A DNA stretch of 64,000 bases from Theocolax elegans. Lineage: Eukaryota > Arthropoda > Insecta > Hymenoptera > Cerocephalidae. Location of the stretch: assembly GCA_026168455.1 (NCBI GenBank), contig CM047431.1, forward strand, positions 43,837,466 to 43,901,465. Direction: 5' to 3'. The notes under the pieces are model-generated. The model was not told the origin of the DNA. It did no database searches and worked only from the letters and a program-made list of their open reading frames with translations. Below, piece by piece: positions 49,787 through 59,455 of this stretch. Positions within the stretch are counted from its first letter, which is position 1, and each line of letters starts with the position of its first letter. Both the position numbers and the translations under genes were made by a program.

Positions 49787-50642
49787 ACGTGAGTTTCCTC
49801 GGGATAGGAAAAATCTTCAATTGAATTTTCGACTTCGTACGTTGTTACACATATAAACCGCAACGAGTGGTTGCGAGTGCGTTGCGAGTTCGTCGCGACG
49901 AGCACATGTAAACAACAACACGAGTCGAATACAATCGAATATAATTCTCAGAATCCAACCGAAATAATACTTATTATTTTCGATTTAAATTAAATTTAAA
50001 AGATGAAATAGATATATTTCCCAAAGCGACAATTTATGATAATTAATAATTTTATAAACAAATTAAAAATTATTTAAGTGGTTCTATATCAAAAGTTTTT
50101 GTTCAAATTTATCAAAATTTTCAAATTTGTCAAAAATTTTCGATTTTTTTATATTAGTTTAGAAATTTTCAAATTGTTCAAATTTATCAAATTGTTCAAA
50201 TTTATCAAATTGTTCAAATTTATCAAAATTTTTAAATTTGTCAAAATTTTCGAATTTTTTTCAAATTTTTTTTAGAAATTTTCAAATTGTTTAAATTTCT
50301 CAAATTTGACAAAATTTTCGAATTTTTCAAAATTTTCAAGTTTTATAAAATTTTCAAGATTTTTTTAAATTGTTCAAAATTTCAAATTTTTTCAAATTTT
50401 TCGTATTTTAAAAATTTTTCACGGTTTGCGTATTTTGAAACGTTTTAATGTATTTCGGAATTTTATCGATTTTCTTTGCATTTTTGATTTTTCGCGGAAA
50501 TTTGAAAAATTCTTAAATTGAGTAGTACGATTTTACAAAGCGAAAAATAAAGTGTGTGTGCGTCGTAAAATCATAGACATCGCGGGTGATACCATATAGT
50601 AATTGTAATTTCTCGTCATATATTTCTGCGTAGCAAAATAGG

Positions 50643-50673
<31 letters not shown>

Positions 50674-51253
50674 ATACATTTGGTGTAAAGTGTACGCTAA
50701 GTTTTAACCAATTAATTAATTAGTTAATTAATTGGAAGTAAATTAGTATTGGAAAAAATAATAAGATTTATAATTAAATTCTTTCCTTTTTCTTTCTTAT
50801 TGATTTTCTTTAATCAATTAGAAGTATTTTGTTACACGTCTCAATAAATTTTAATAGACGTACTGAAAGATTGTGCGGGCAAAAATAAAACACTTATTGT
50901 TTTATTCGGGTTATGTTAAATTTTTTTAAATAAAGAGGTGATTGTAATACCCACATTTAATATTTATTATTTAATTATTAAATTTCTACTCTGGTAATAT
51001 CAAACCAGATTCACAATAACCCACACAATCTTACCTTAGTGTACATGGTAGGACGAAGCCAGAGCAATCCAATAATTAGGCCGTATAGTCCGATCATACA
51101 TATTTTTGTATTTTGCGATTATAATTGTACGCCTTAAGGAAAACGTGAGCGAACGACCCCACGATAGCCGCGCAATTGGACTGATCCGGTAAAGCGAATT
51201 AAATTATTTTTTATATTTATTGTAAATTATTTATTTAAATCGTTATTTTAAAT
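49787..51253 (+). other. Long leader of the Gypsy element with AT minisatellite
   Basis: About 1.5 kb without a supported gene. From 50083 to about 50420 it is a low-complexity array of TCAAATTT, TCAAAATTTT and ATCAAATTG words, including three copies of an 18-bp unit near 50174-50230. A GA microsatellite lies at 50644-50671. A 65-codon frame at 50078-50275 is a translation of the array (Phe/Lys repeats) and is not a gene. Confidence 0.6.
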
Positions 51254-53060
51254 ATGGCGTATTCGACACAACAGAAGATCGAAGACTGGCGTTTGTTTTA
51301 TAGAGACAAAGATATATGCCAATATCTTAATGACCTGTCACTTAAAGATACAGTCAATAAATTTGACAAGTTAAGTCGTCTGACAAAATGGCTCCTAGGA
51401 GATTACGAGCCAAGGGATTTCGTTGAAGAATCTGAGCAGGATGAAATCACCGTCTGGCACCATCGGGAAGAACTCAGGCAAAATTTCACCCATAAATATG
51501 GCTTAGCAGAACACCCGTGGGAGAATTCGACAATTGACGATAACACAAGCCACTCATTGGTAACTCTTAACAACGATGAAAGAGTTAAAGAAAATATGGA
51601 AACGAATCGTAAAAGAGTCCATCAATACCAACATAACGGAACTACTGCAATATTACAAGAAACCACGGAATCAACATCAACGAATAACAAAGTTGCCGAC
51701 AGTATTACAAACGATGATCAAAATCCAAGCAGAATAAGACTTACTACAACAGACGGAGGATCATTCAAAATCCCACTAGAATTTGCAAGCTTCATGCAGG
51801 GAATGTCAGACACAGTTAAACAGTTAACTGAGAAAGTAAACGCGCTAACGGCAGCGCAGACCCAACCTATATTAACGAGCACCAGATTAGACCAGCCACG
51901 ACACGAAGTCCGTAGCCAACGACAGCAAGTAGGATTCCAGGACACGCTGACGAACCATTACCTGAACAATTCAACTGGACCATCACACCCCATTTCCCCA
52001 GCACCATTCTCTAAAGGAGTCGGCAGAGCCTGTGAGGGGGGAACTTCCATGGTCAAGAAAGATTTGGAAATACGATTGGTACCAGGACCGAGAACAGCAC
52101 TTGGCAGAGAAGTGCAGGATAGTCGATGAGAGACGTCGGTCAAATTGTCCGGAAATTTGGACTACAATTCTCAGCAGATGGCGACCAGAGCATCGTATCA
52201 TTTCTCGAACGAGTCGAGGAATGTCGGATTCTGGCTAATCTTTTGGAAGCCGAATTATTAAGCTTATTGCCAGAGTTATTCAAAGACGTTGCAGCACTCT
52301 GGTTAAAAACGAGAAAGATACGTGGTCGACATGGTCCGAATTCGAAAAAGAAGCCCGTCACTGTTTCGGAACAATCAGGCGATTTTAGAAGACGTTGATT
52401 GCCGAAATAAATTCTCGCTATTAAGGACCTAGCGAGAAAACGCGGGATTACATCACATGTCTAGTCCACATGATACGAAGACTCGATCCAATCCCAAGGA
52501 TCGAGCAGCAGCTAGACACACTGCACGGCAACCTGCGCCCCGAAATACAAAATTTGGTGCGCACTGCGCAGGACGGATTGCGATTCGGTCCATACTCTTC
52601 TCGATCTTGCTGTTGAAGCCGAGCTGACACTGGAGGGACAGAAGGCGTATAGACACCCTCCGCCACCCGAGACGGCCCTAATCCCCGAGTCGGCTTACAA
52701 GCCGAAGGATGAGAAGAGGGCCAAAACGATGGTTGCAGCGGTGCAACCGATAGCACCAAGACAGCAGACGAAGAAGAATCTGCCAGAGGACTTGGCGAAG
52801 ACGCTGACCAAAGTCCTCGAAGAGAAAATAAGAGAATTCGTCCTATCGATGACCACATCCCGAGGCGGAATTGGTAAACCGAGGGAGTCAAATCGGACCA
52901 AGAATACAAAGGGTCCCGCTGAAAGGACGTACGGCGGATCAAAAGAGGACAAAGGCAATCGGAACGAGAACGCGAGACCGCAGGCCACACAACCGGTGAA
53001 TGTTTTGGTTGCGGACGGCTAGGGTATAAGCGCGCAGATTGCCCGGACTGTTCGGAAACG
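51254..53060 (+). pseudogene. gag: Broken gag of the Gypsy element
   Basis: The first frame (51254-52129, 291 codons) gives the N-terminal part; it begins MAYSTQQKIED and is polar and Gln/Thr-rich. The capsid-like core then continues in another frame from about 52126 (VRKFGLQFSADGD and ELFKDVAALWL are typical of arthropod Gypsy Gag). A further shift near 52310 and stops near 52380-52620 follow. A zinc knuckle lies at 53001-53042, with Cys in positions 1, 4 and 14 of C-x2-C-x4-H-x4-C but Tyr where His is expected. Gag normally forms the virus-like particle and packages RNA. This copy cannot make an intact product. Confidence 0.8.
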
Positions 53061-53319
53061 CGAACAGGAGCGGTTGAAAAGGGTCGTGCCCGTTCCTGTC
53101 CCGCGTAAGACCCGATCAGAAACTTTAATTACAGCGGAGCTGTAAGGAGAGCTCGGCGATAGAAGAGCCGTCGGATGTGCCGACGACATCGGTTGAGCCC
53201 GTGAGGTCTAGCGGTTGTATCAGCCCGAATTTAGTGGGATCGACAGAACAGGCGGACCAACACCAAATAGCAGCCGCTAATAGAGATCAAGACAATAATT
53301 CTTACAAGACTTTGTTACC

Positions 53320-54960
53320 TTGACCTAGCCGCTAACAAGGTTTACCAAGAAGGACCGTAAGTTTGAATGGCTCGGGGAGCAGCAACAGGCATTCGATCAG
53401 ATTAAGGCGCTGATCGCAACTGCTCTCGTCCTAGTGAGGCCGGAGTTCGACGTGCAGTTCGTTATACAGACAGATGCAAGCGACACTGGCATTGGCGCAG
53501 TACTTCTCCAGGTGATTAATGGGGAAGAGAGAGTACTAGAGTTCACCAGTAGAACGTTAAACCAGGCCGAACGCAATTATAGCGTTACGGAACAAGAGTG
53601 CCTGGTGGTTATATGGACGATTGGCAAATATAGACCTTATATAGAAGGCTATCATTTTCGCGTTATAATCGACCACAGTATCTTACACAGTCCAGGAGGC
53701 CCTCGCCATCGACGCAATATCTTGGCTAGAGGAGTCCCAAGACGAGTGGTTTCAGAATTGGCTGAAACGAGTAAAATCCAGCCCAAGAGATTTCCCTCGT
53801 TGGTAGTGTGTCGGAGGACGACTATACTTCCACAAGCCAAACGAGTTAATCGATGAAACACTCGGAGACGAGGACGCGTGGAAGTTAATGATTCCAAAGG
53901 AACACCGAAAAGCGGTCCTCGAAGAAAACCACGACTCTCCTACGTCTGGCCATGCCGGACGTGAGAAGACGTTTGCCAGTCTGGCTAAGTATTATTACTG
54001 GCCAGGTTATAATGCCGACGTGAAGGACTACGTGTGTCGCTGCCTCGTCTGCCAACAACGCAAGGTGGATCAGCGACCGCCTGCAGGATTGATGGGAAAA
54101 CGCACGGTCTAACGTCCTTGGCAAGTCGTGGTAGAAGATATCACCGGACCCTTTGTACGGAGCAAGGGCGGACACGAATACATCCTCGTGTTCTTGGATC
54201 TATTCACCCGGTGGGCGGATAGTGTACCAATTCGCAAAGTCAACGCGAAGACCATTTTCAAGGAGTTCAAAGAGAGAATAGTTTTACGGTATGGTACTCC
54301 TGAGGTATTTCTGTCGGATAACGGTACCGAATTCAAGAATAAGGCCGTCGACGAATACCTACAAGAGGTGGAGATACATCATACCACCACTCCACCATAT
54401 TTTCCCCAAGCGAACCCGGTTGAACGTGTCAACCGAACGTTGAAAACCAGGATTGTGGCTTTTATAGAGGAAAATCACAATACCTGGGACGAGAAATTAC
54501 CGGAGCTTGTATTCTCGCTGAACGACACCGTACACGAGTCTACGGGTACAACTCCGGCAATGTTAACTTACGAACGACAGCCTATGTCCCCCGGCACCAT
54601 CAAGAGAAACCAAGATCAAGCCGGCATTGATGAGATGCAGCGCAGTAAAACAGAACTGTGGTAAGAGCGACTTGAAAAGCTCAAAGAAATATATGAGTCT
54701 GCAGCCGCACGCTCAGATCGACAACATGAGCGTCAAGTAAGCTATTATAACGCCAAAAGGAGGGACACACCTTTCACCGTAGGAGATCTGGTGTGGAAAA
54801 AGAATATAGTCCTATCCTCGGCAGTTCAAGGTATTTCGACTAAGCTGGTTCCGAAGGCGACAGGTCCGTATATTATAATAAGCTAACCAGGATCCAATAA
54901 CTACACAATGTTGGATATAGAAGGTAAGGTGACCGACCTGGCACACGCCGAACACCTCAA
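53320..54960 (+). pseudogene. pol: pol remnant: RNase H and integrase, no RT
   Basis: RNase H begins near 53320. It shows TDAS and QEC/VTEQ-type motifs and a usual TDH reading IDH, then frameshifts near 53690. The RNase H-integrase tether follows in the new frame. The integrase zinc domain (His, His, Cys, Cys around 53930-54055) is complete. The core from 54128 keeps the DDE triad: Asp in EDITGP, Asp in LSDNGTEF and Glu in NPVERVNR, with about 35 residues between the last two. A GPY motif marks the C-terminal module near 54866. In-frame stops fall at 54110, 54662 and about 54884. The RT catalytic domain is missing, so this is a non-functional remnant that has lost its upstream half. Confidence 0.85.
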
Positions 54961-54989
54961 ACACTGCATTTCACCGGATCTCGACGTAC

Positions 54990-55292
54990 ATGAAGAAGAA
55001 GCCCCAGGCGAGCGTACAGTCACCAGATTGCGTGCGGACTCCTGCGCGAGTCATAGCGGGTGACACCAGCGTGCGAAAACAGACTCCTGCAAGAGTCAAA
55101 ACGCCGTACGTACAAAAATGCGGCCGTCCGCGAAAATCCGCAAAAACCGTCGCGAGACCCCACAATAAGAGGATAGTGAAACACGGTGTAGAAACTAATG
55201 ACGTAGTACCCGTAGTCGGGAGAACAGGACCATCGGCAATCATTAGAAAAACGCGTGCGCAATCGAAGCGGGAAAAAGAGAGTGATAATTAA
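54990..55292 (+). CDS. Basic frame with AT-hook-like core at the 3' end of pol
   Basis: A 100-codon open frame overlapping the end of pol in another frame. It is strongly basic, with two copies of a TPARV-containing repeat (residues 17-21 and 32-36) and GRPRK at 45-49, similar to the core of an AT-hook. It may be the shifted C-terminal tail of integrase, where basic or chromatin-binding extensions are common in Gypsy elements. It could also be chance. A start codon inside pol is not strongly supported. Confidence 0.3.
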   Translation: MKKKPQASVQSPDCVRTPARVIAGDTSVRKQTPARVKTPYVQKCGRPRKSAKTVARPHNKRIVKHGVETNDVVPVVGRTGPSAIIRKTRAQSKREKESDN

Positions 55293-55316
55293 ACTGCCCT
55301 TTTCTCTGATTAATAG

Positions 55317-55919
55317 ATGGAAACCAAACCTGAGCCCGAGTCGACGAGTTCTCCGTCGACGTCCGGAAGACGCCCCCGTGCCAACAGTGGCACGACGGTT
55401 GAGACGGGGGAATATCTCACCGCGAGGCGCTCGCCCCCGCAAGGGCCACCATCGGAGGACGTCTCCACCGACTCCGAAGAAGATGAGGAGGGCGAGGACC
55501 CCCCGATGCCCACCAGGGAGTTGGCCATCGCTGACGCCCTGGAAACAGGCCAAGAGAGAGGAGGGATCGAGGCCATTTTGGGGAGGGATCCCCGCGAGGT
55601 GTGGAAATTCATGGAGGCCCAACTCGACTACACGACCCGCATTTCCAACGGGTCGGATGCGGTGGAGAGGAAGGTCTTCCAAAATTGGAAGAAAGTCCAC
55701 GATACCCTCCCGGGATTCCACGCCTTCTCCCAGGGATGGAACCAGACGGTAGCCGACCGCCTGGAGGAGTTAGCACTCCTCGACGACTTCCGTCGTAATC
55801 GTGCGATGGCCCGACAGGCGGAAAAGAATGCCGAGGAGACCCGCCTGGAGCTGCTCCGTCAGTCGAAGGAGGAGAGAGGGCGCACGAAGCCGCACGGCAA
55901 GCTGCGGAAGCGGCCCTAG
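55317..55919 (+). CDS. Intact 200-residue extra frame downstream of integrase
   Basis: Uninterrupted ATG-to-TAG frame in an element whose gag and pol are broken. Residues 1-65 are Ser/Pro/Thr-rich and end in a run of Glu and Asp (53-61). Residues 66-150 look folded and contain the words EVWKFMEAQLDY and VFQNWKKVHDTLPGF. Residues 145-190 are a charged helix, likely a coiled coil, followed by a basic tail. There is no signal peptide, membrane segment or protease site, so it is not an envelope gene. The acidic N terminus and helical C terminus could suit an RNA- or protein-binding accessory factor, but I recognise no family. The antisense frame at 55020-55721 is a shadow of this GC-rich region. 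Confidence 0.55.
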   Translation: METKPEPESTSSPSTSGRRPRANSGTTVETGEYLTARRSPPQGPPSEDVSTDSEEDEEGEDPPMPTRELAIADALETGQERGGIEAILGRDPREVWKFMEAQLDYTTRISNGSDAVERKVFQNWKKVHDTLPGFHAFSQGWNQTVADRLEELALLDDFRRNRAMARQAEKNAEETRLELLRQSKEERGRTKPHGKLRKRP

Positions 55920-56348
55920 CCGCCAAGACGGGCACGAGGCAGCCGCTGAGTAAACCGCCAGGGACTCCGGCATCACAAAGACAGGGTAAACATTGCCGGA
56001 ACCCACGTACGTGTCCCAACCATCAACACCACCACACACACCGGCAACAATAGCCGGAGATCCCTGGTAATCCGAGGCCCTGAGAAGACCGCCAGGAGGA
56101 AAACTCCTGGGTATACATTCGTACAAAAGATGTGACATATATATTTGTATTATTTTTTTTTACATAACAACTCCTAGCTATACATTCGTATAAAAGATGT
56201 GACATATATATTTGTATTATTTTTTTTTTACATAAAAAGACTAGGGAAATATAATATAGATTTTCAATTCCCTAACCTGAACCTGAACCACATCCCCACG
56301 CGTCTAAGTGAGTTTAGTGCATGGTATATGGGAATATACCTTGCGTCT
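55920..56348 (+). other. Untranslated 3' segment with 67-bp duplication
   Basis: No gene. AACTCCTGGGTATACATTCG (from 56102) recurs at 56169 with few changes, a tandem duplication with a 67-bp period that ends in long T-runs (56102-56237). Confidence 0.65.
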
Positions 56349-56357
56349 GGAAGGGGG
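56349..56357 (+). promoter_or_regulatory. Polypurine tract
   Basis: GGAAGGGGG ends exactly where the 3' LTR begins with TGTAACGG. This is the expected primer site for plus-strand DNA synthesis in LTR elements. Confidence 0.8.
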
Positions 56358-57390
56358 TGTAACGGTAAACGGTCCGCGCGAGAAGAAATTGTACCGATCG
56401 CGTGAGTTCACCGTCGAAGACGCGTAAGGCGTATACGCGAACGCGCCGGAGAGCCGGTGTGCACGACACACCGGTAGTATCGTCTCGCCTTTAAGGGGAT
56501 GTCGAAGCTATAGCCTCCATCAAAAGCGGCTCGTTCTCGCGGCTTTGAATGACGCTGTAGTCAGGTGTCGATTTCTACGATAAACGTACTTAAAACATAA
56601 ATTATAAATTTTGCAGCTACATAGAGCTGTTGAAAGATACTTTCCCCCCTAGCTATAACTAAAATTAAGGTAATTGTAATATTACTCTTGGCAGCAAATG
56701 CTTATTTTTTTAAAGAAATGTGAAATACGTTGCGTGTAGCATTACGGCAGATATTGATTCATTGAATATGAGACGTATTTCACATTTCTCTCCGACATCC
56801 CTTTAGGAGAGGCAGAAAAAATCCCCGATTAGATCGAGACAACGTGTCTTGGTGAGTATATTGCGGCGGGCACACACACACATACGCGACTCTGAATTCT
56901 TGTAGTTTATCCGCTTTATTAGCCTTGTTTACTTTGAGCCAAGGTTTAACCTTGCCTTGGCTCATCTTGTCGTTAATATCTTCCCTTTTTTATTTTATAT
57001 AATAAACTATTTCTTTAATTTTAATTTCGAGTGACGGTCAATCGAACCCGTGATCACCTCCTATCCCAAAGGCGAATACCGCCATACCCCGTGGGAGTCG
57101 TGCATTGCTTCGCACGACACATAACTGAGGAGCAGAGCACGAGTATCAACGAGGAGTAACATTCATTATACGAGAGAAGTGTGTACTAGGTAAGTACATA
57201 CGCTGTACACAGGGCAGACAACGTCATTCGGAGCTTGAGGCTAGCTCCAATCGTCCTGATAGACGATTTCACCGATTTATCAGTTGCTTGATGAGACAGC
57301 TGATCGCAGTATTGCGGAGATTTCCTGTACATCGAGTACGTGCACAGGACTATTAAAACCCTTCTGACGTATAATACCGACCCTATTACA
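56358..57390 (+). repeat. 3' LTR of the Gypsy element, rearranged
   Basis: Begins TGTAACGG and ends CCCTATTACA, followed by the GTAC duplication. Compared with the 5' LTR it lacks about 380 bp and carries a 307-bp insertion (56495-56801). The shared part from GATTAGATCGAG onward matches closely. Confidence 0.88.
56495..56801. mobile_element. TTAA-flanked MITE, copy 2, in the 3' LTR
   Basis: The left end is GGGGATGTCGAAG and the reversed right end GGGATGTCGGAG. It is flanked by TTAA (56491-56494) and TTTA (56802-56805), a 4-bp duplication with one change. The 5' LTR gives the empty site (CGCCT, then ATGTGAGAGGCAG), which proves insertion. A subterminal hairpin pairs AAATGTGAAATACGT (near 56716) with ACGTATTTCACATTT (near 56773). 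It belongs to the same family as 22061-22278. Confidence 0.8.
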
Positions 57391-57394
57391 GTAC

Positions 57395-58586
57395 TTATCA
57401 TAAATTATGATTAGTTGAACATTTTTTAATTGAACGCTTACCAAGTATATAGTTGGAATTAAAAATATAGTTGAAAAATAAATTTGACGGAGGCAAAAGA
57501 AAAAACGAGGAGGACAAGAAAAAACTATAGTTACTTTTTTAATTTTCATTCAAACTCTTCAGATTATATTATTACCTACAAAAATTAAATAAGTATTACA
57601 AAATTCTCGTGTAATGCAAACACTAAAACAAAAAAACTAAACAAAATTAACACCCCACTCATGAGATAATCGTTGAGTAACCATGCAAATGAAATGTCGC
57701 AAAAGTTTGTATTTATAGAAATTAAAATAGTTTATGTGTTCTATCTTTCTCCTTGTTTTCCTTATGTTAGATCGATATTTCAACCAACTATATATTAATT
57801 ATAATAATTTAGTTTGTAATTTCATTACTAAACACTATAGTAATTTTTAATACAATATTTTTCTTCCTGTAGTTAATAGAATTTCACACCTATATTATAT
57901 TTATTGCATTCTACACTAGTAAATTTTTCGTGTATTTAGATGGTTCCAACAAGATAATCACAATAATTTTACTATTTTACACATCGTTAAGTAGCTATAT
58001 TATTATTTCAATTTTATCTCTTCAACAGACATTATGTTCTCCACTTTAGTTTATATATTCAATGTGTGGTAAAATATTTAAATTACCCAACTTCAATAAT
58101 TAAATTCATCGTCTGTATAATTACATTTTAATAAATGCCAATCGTTGTATTTTCAATGTTTACTTTGAAGAATCTTTATTCGACTATACGTTACATAATA
58201 AACATGAATGATTATTTGACGTCATAAATTTTGTTGAATACAATCTATCACAACAAAAAGTAAATGTGTATACCAAACACTTGAATAAATAGTAGCCATT
58301 CGTATGTTCACTTCTACCAAAAAGATGTAATTATAAAAGATATCTTGGAAATTTTGTATAACCCTATTGTTAATTCAAAATTATTGCATTATCATTACAA
58401 AAAGAGAAAAAAAAAGAATTGATATAGTCGCAAGTGACGTGAATCCTATTTGTTCTAATATTACATTATTAAAGTTGTTCAATTTTTTATATATTTTTCT
58501 CGCGTGTATAACTATAACCACATCGGTTTCTTGAATTAAAGTAACTATTCGCATCTCTCGTAGCGTGACTCGTACTGTAAGTGAAA
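57395..58586. other. AT-rich intergenic DNA with MITE fragment
   Basis: Around 57800-57871 the reverse complement resembles 2262-2380 (AGGAAGAAAAATATTGTATTAAAAATTAC and AAATTACAAACTAAATTA), a decayed member of that MITE family. The last 100 bp is the probable promoter of the next gene; TTTTATATATTTTT near 58486-58499 is the best TATA-like word. Confidence 0.5.
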
Positions 58587-59455
58587 ATGAAGGTTGTAGC
58601 AGCGTTATGTTTAATTTTTATAGCAGCTAGTTCAGTAAGTTGAAATTTCTAATTTAATCAGACTAAAAATTGTAATGTTAATTTTCAGTAATGAATAATC
58701 ATTTTGTCACTTTAAAGGCTAAAACTTTAGATCCCAGTTTTACAAATAACGTATTGAAAACCATTGTATCGTTACGAGAAGTATCTAACAACATTCGGAA
58801 AGATATCGTGGATGTACCGGGTGAACTCGAACAAAGGAAAAATAAAATAACTTTCGGAATTCCGGAAGATACGAATATAATAGCCATACAAGTATAATAT
58901 TATTTCATATTACATTTATTGCATCTATAATATTTCGCGAGTTAAAAACAAACGACTTACCACAATTAATTCGTTTAAAGGAAAGGTTGAAAAGTAAATC
59001 GTCAAGCAAAAATGCCATCAGGTGCGACCAGTTGTTTCGAGAAAGATTGCAACACCTCAACGAGAAATTACAAAACAAATTATCTCGAGAAGTGGATACT
59101 CAACTTCGAAACAATGCTTTGAGTCTAGATTTTATCGAAAAGGTAAATCGCTATATTAAGTCAAAATTAAAAGTTTCGTTTAGCAATGATTAATTGGAGC
59201 GTCGTATTAATTGGTTTACAGATTCTTTCGGATTTAGAAAAGGAGTTGAGCGAGTGCGCAATTAACGACAAATGTAAAACTGCAGAAGATTACGAAACCG
59301 AGTTGGATCATAGCAAAAAAGTCCTCGACAATATAAACAATATAACGCATTTATCGATCGACTATATTATGATACTCAAATTAAGTCCAATCGTAGGGAC
59401 TGAAATCGATACGATTGTTTATACACCGGTTACCAAATGTTTGCGGGACTTGTAA
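58587..59455 (+). CDS. Secreted protein of unknown family, four exons
   Basis: The exons are 58587-58634, 58718-58891, 58981-59142 and 59222-59455. All introns are phase 0 with GT-AG ends, of 83, 89 and 79 bp. The product has 205 residues. Exon 1 encodes almost exactly a signal peptide (MKVVAALCLIFIAASS), with cleavage likely near residue 16-18. The mature chain is mostly charged, predicted helical sequence with four cysteines at 89, 140, 146 and 201, enough for two disulfides, and an Asn-Ile-Thr glycosylation site at 168-170. The first ATG gives the signal peptide, which supports this start; the second intron's donor (GTATAA) is the weakest site. AATAAA lies at 59579-59584. An extracellular, haemolymph or gland product is likely. 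I recognise no family, and ligand-binding or lineage-specific secreted proteins are only possibilities. Confidence 0.75.

Larger units (their letters stand above)
48674..57390 (+). mobile_element. Degenerate Ty3/Gypsy LTR retrotransposon
   Basis: About 8.7 kb, bounded by direct LTRs and the 4-bp duplication GTAC (48670-48673 and 57391-57394), in the 4-6 bp range usual for this class. The order inside is 5' LTR, primer binding site, long leader, broken gag with a zinc knuckle, RNase H, integrase, an extra frame, polypurine tract and 3' LTR. Protease and the reverse transcriptase catalytic domain are absent between about 53050 and 53320. The gag-pol frames carry several frameshifts and in-frame stops. 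LTR copies differ by a few percent in the aligned 3' portion, so the insertion is old. It cannot move on its own. Confidence 0.9.

Noticed and set aside
50078..50275. 65-codon frame of Phe/Lys/Ile repeats
   Set aside because: Direct translation of the AT minisatellite in the retroelement leader.
55020..55721. 233-codon minus-strand frame, the longest on that strand
   Set aside because: It lies antisense to the pol end and the 200-codon extra frame of the retroelement, in GC-rich DNA where antisense stops are rare.
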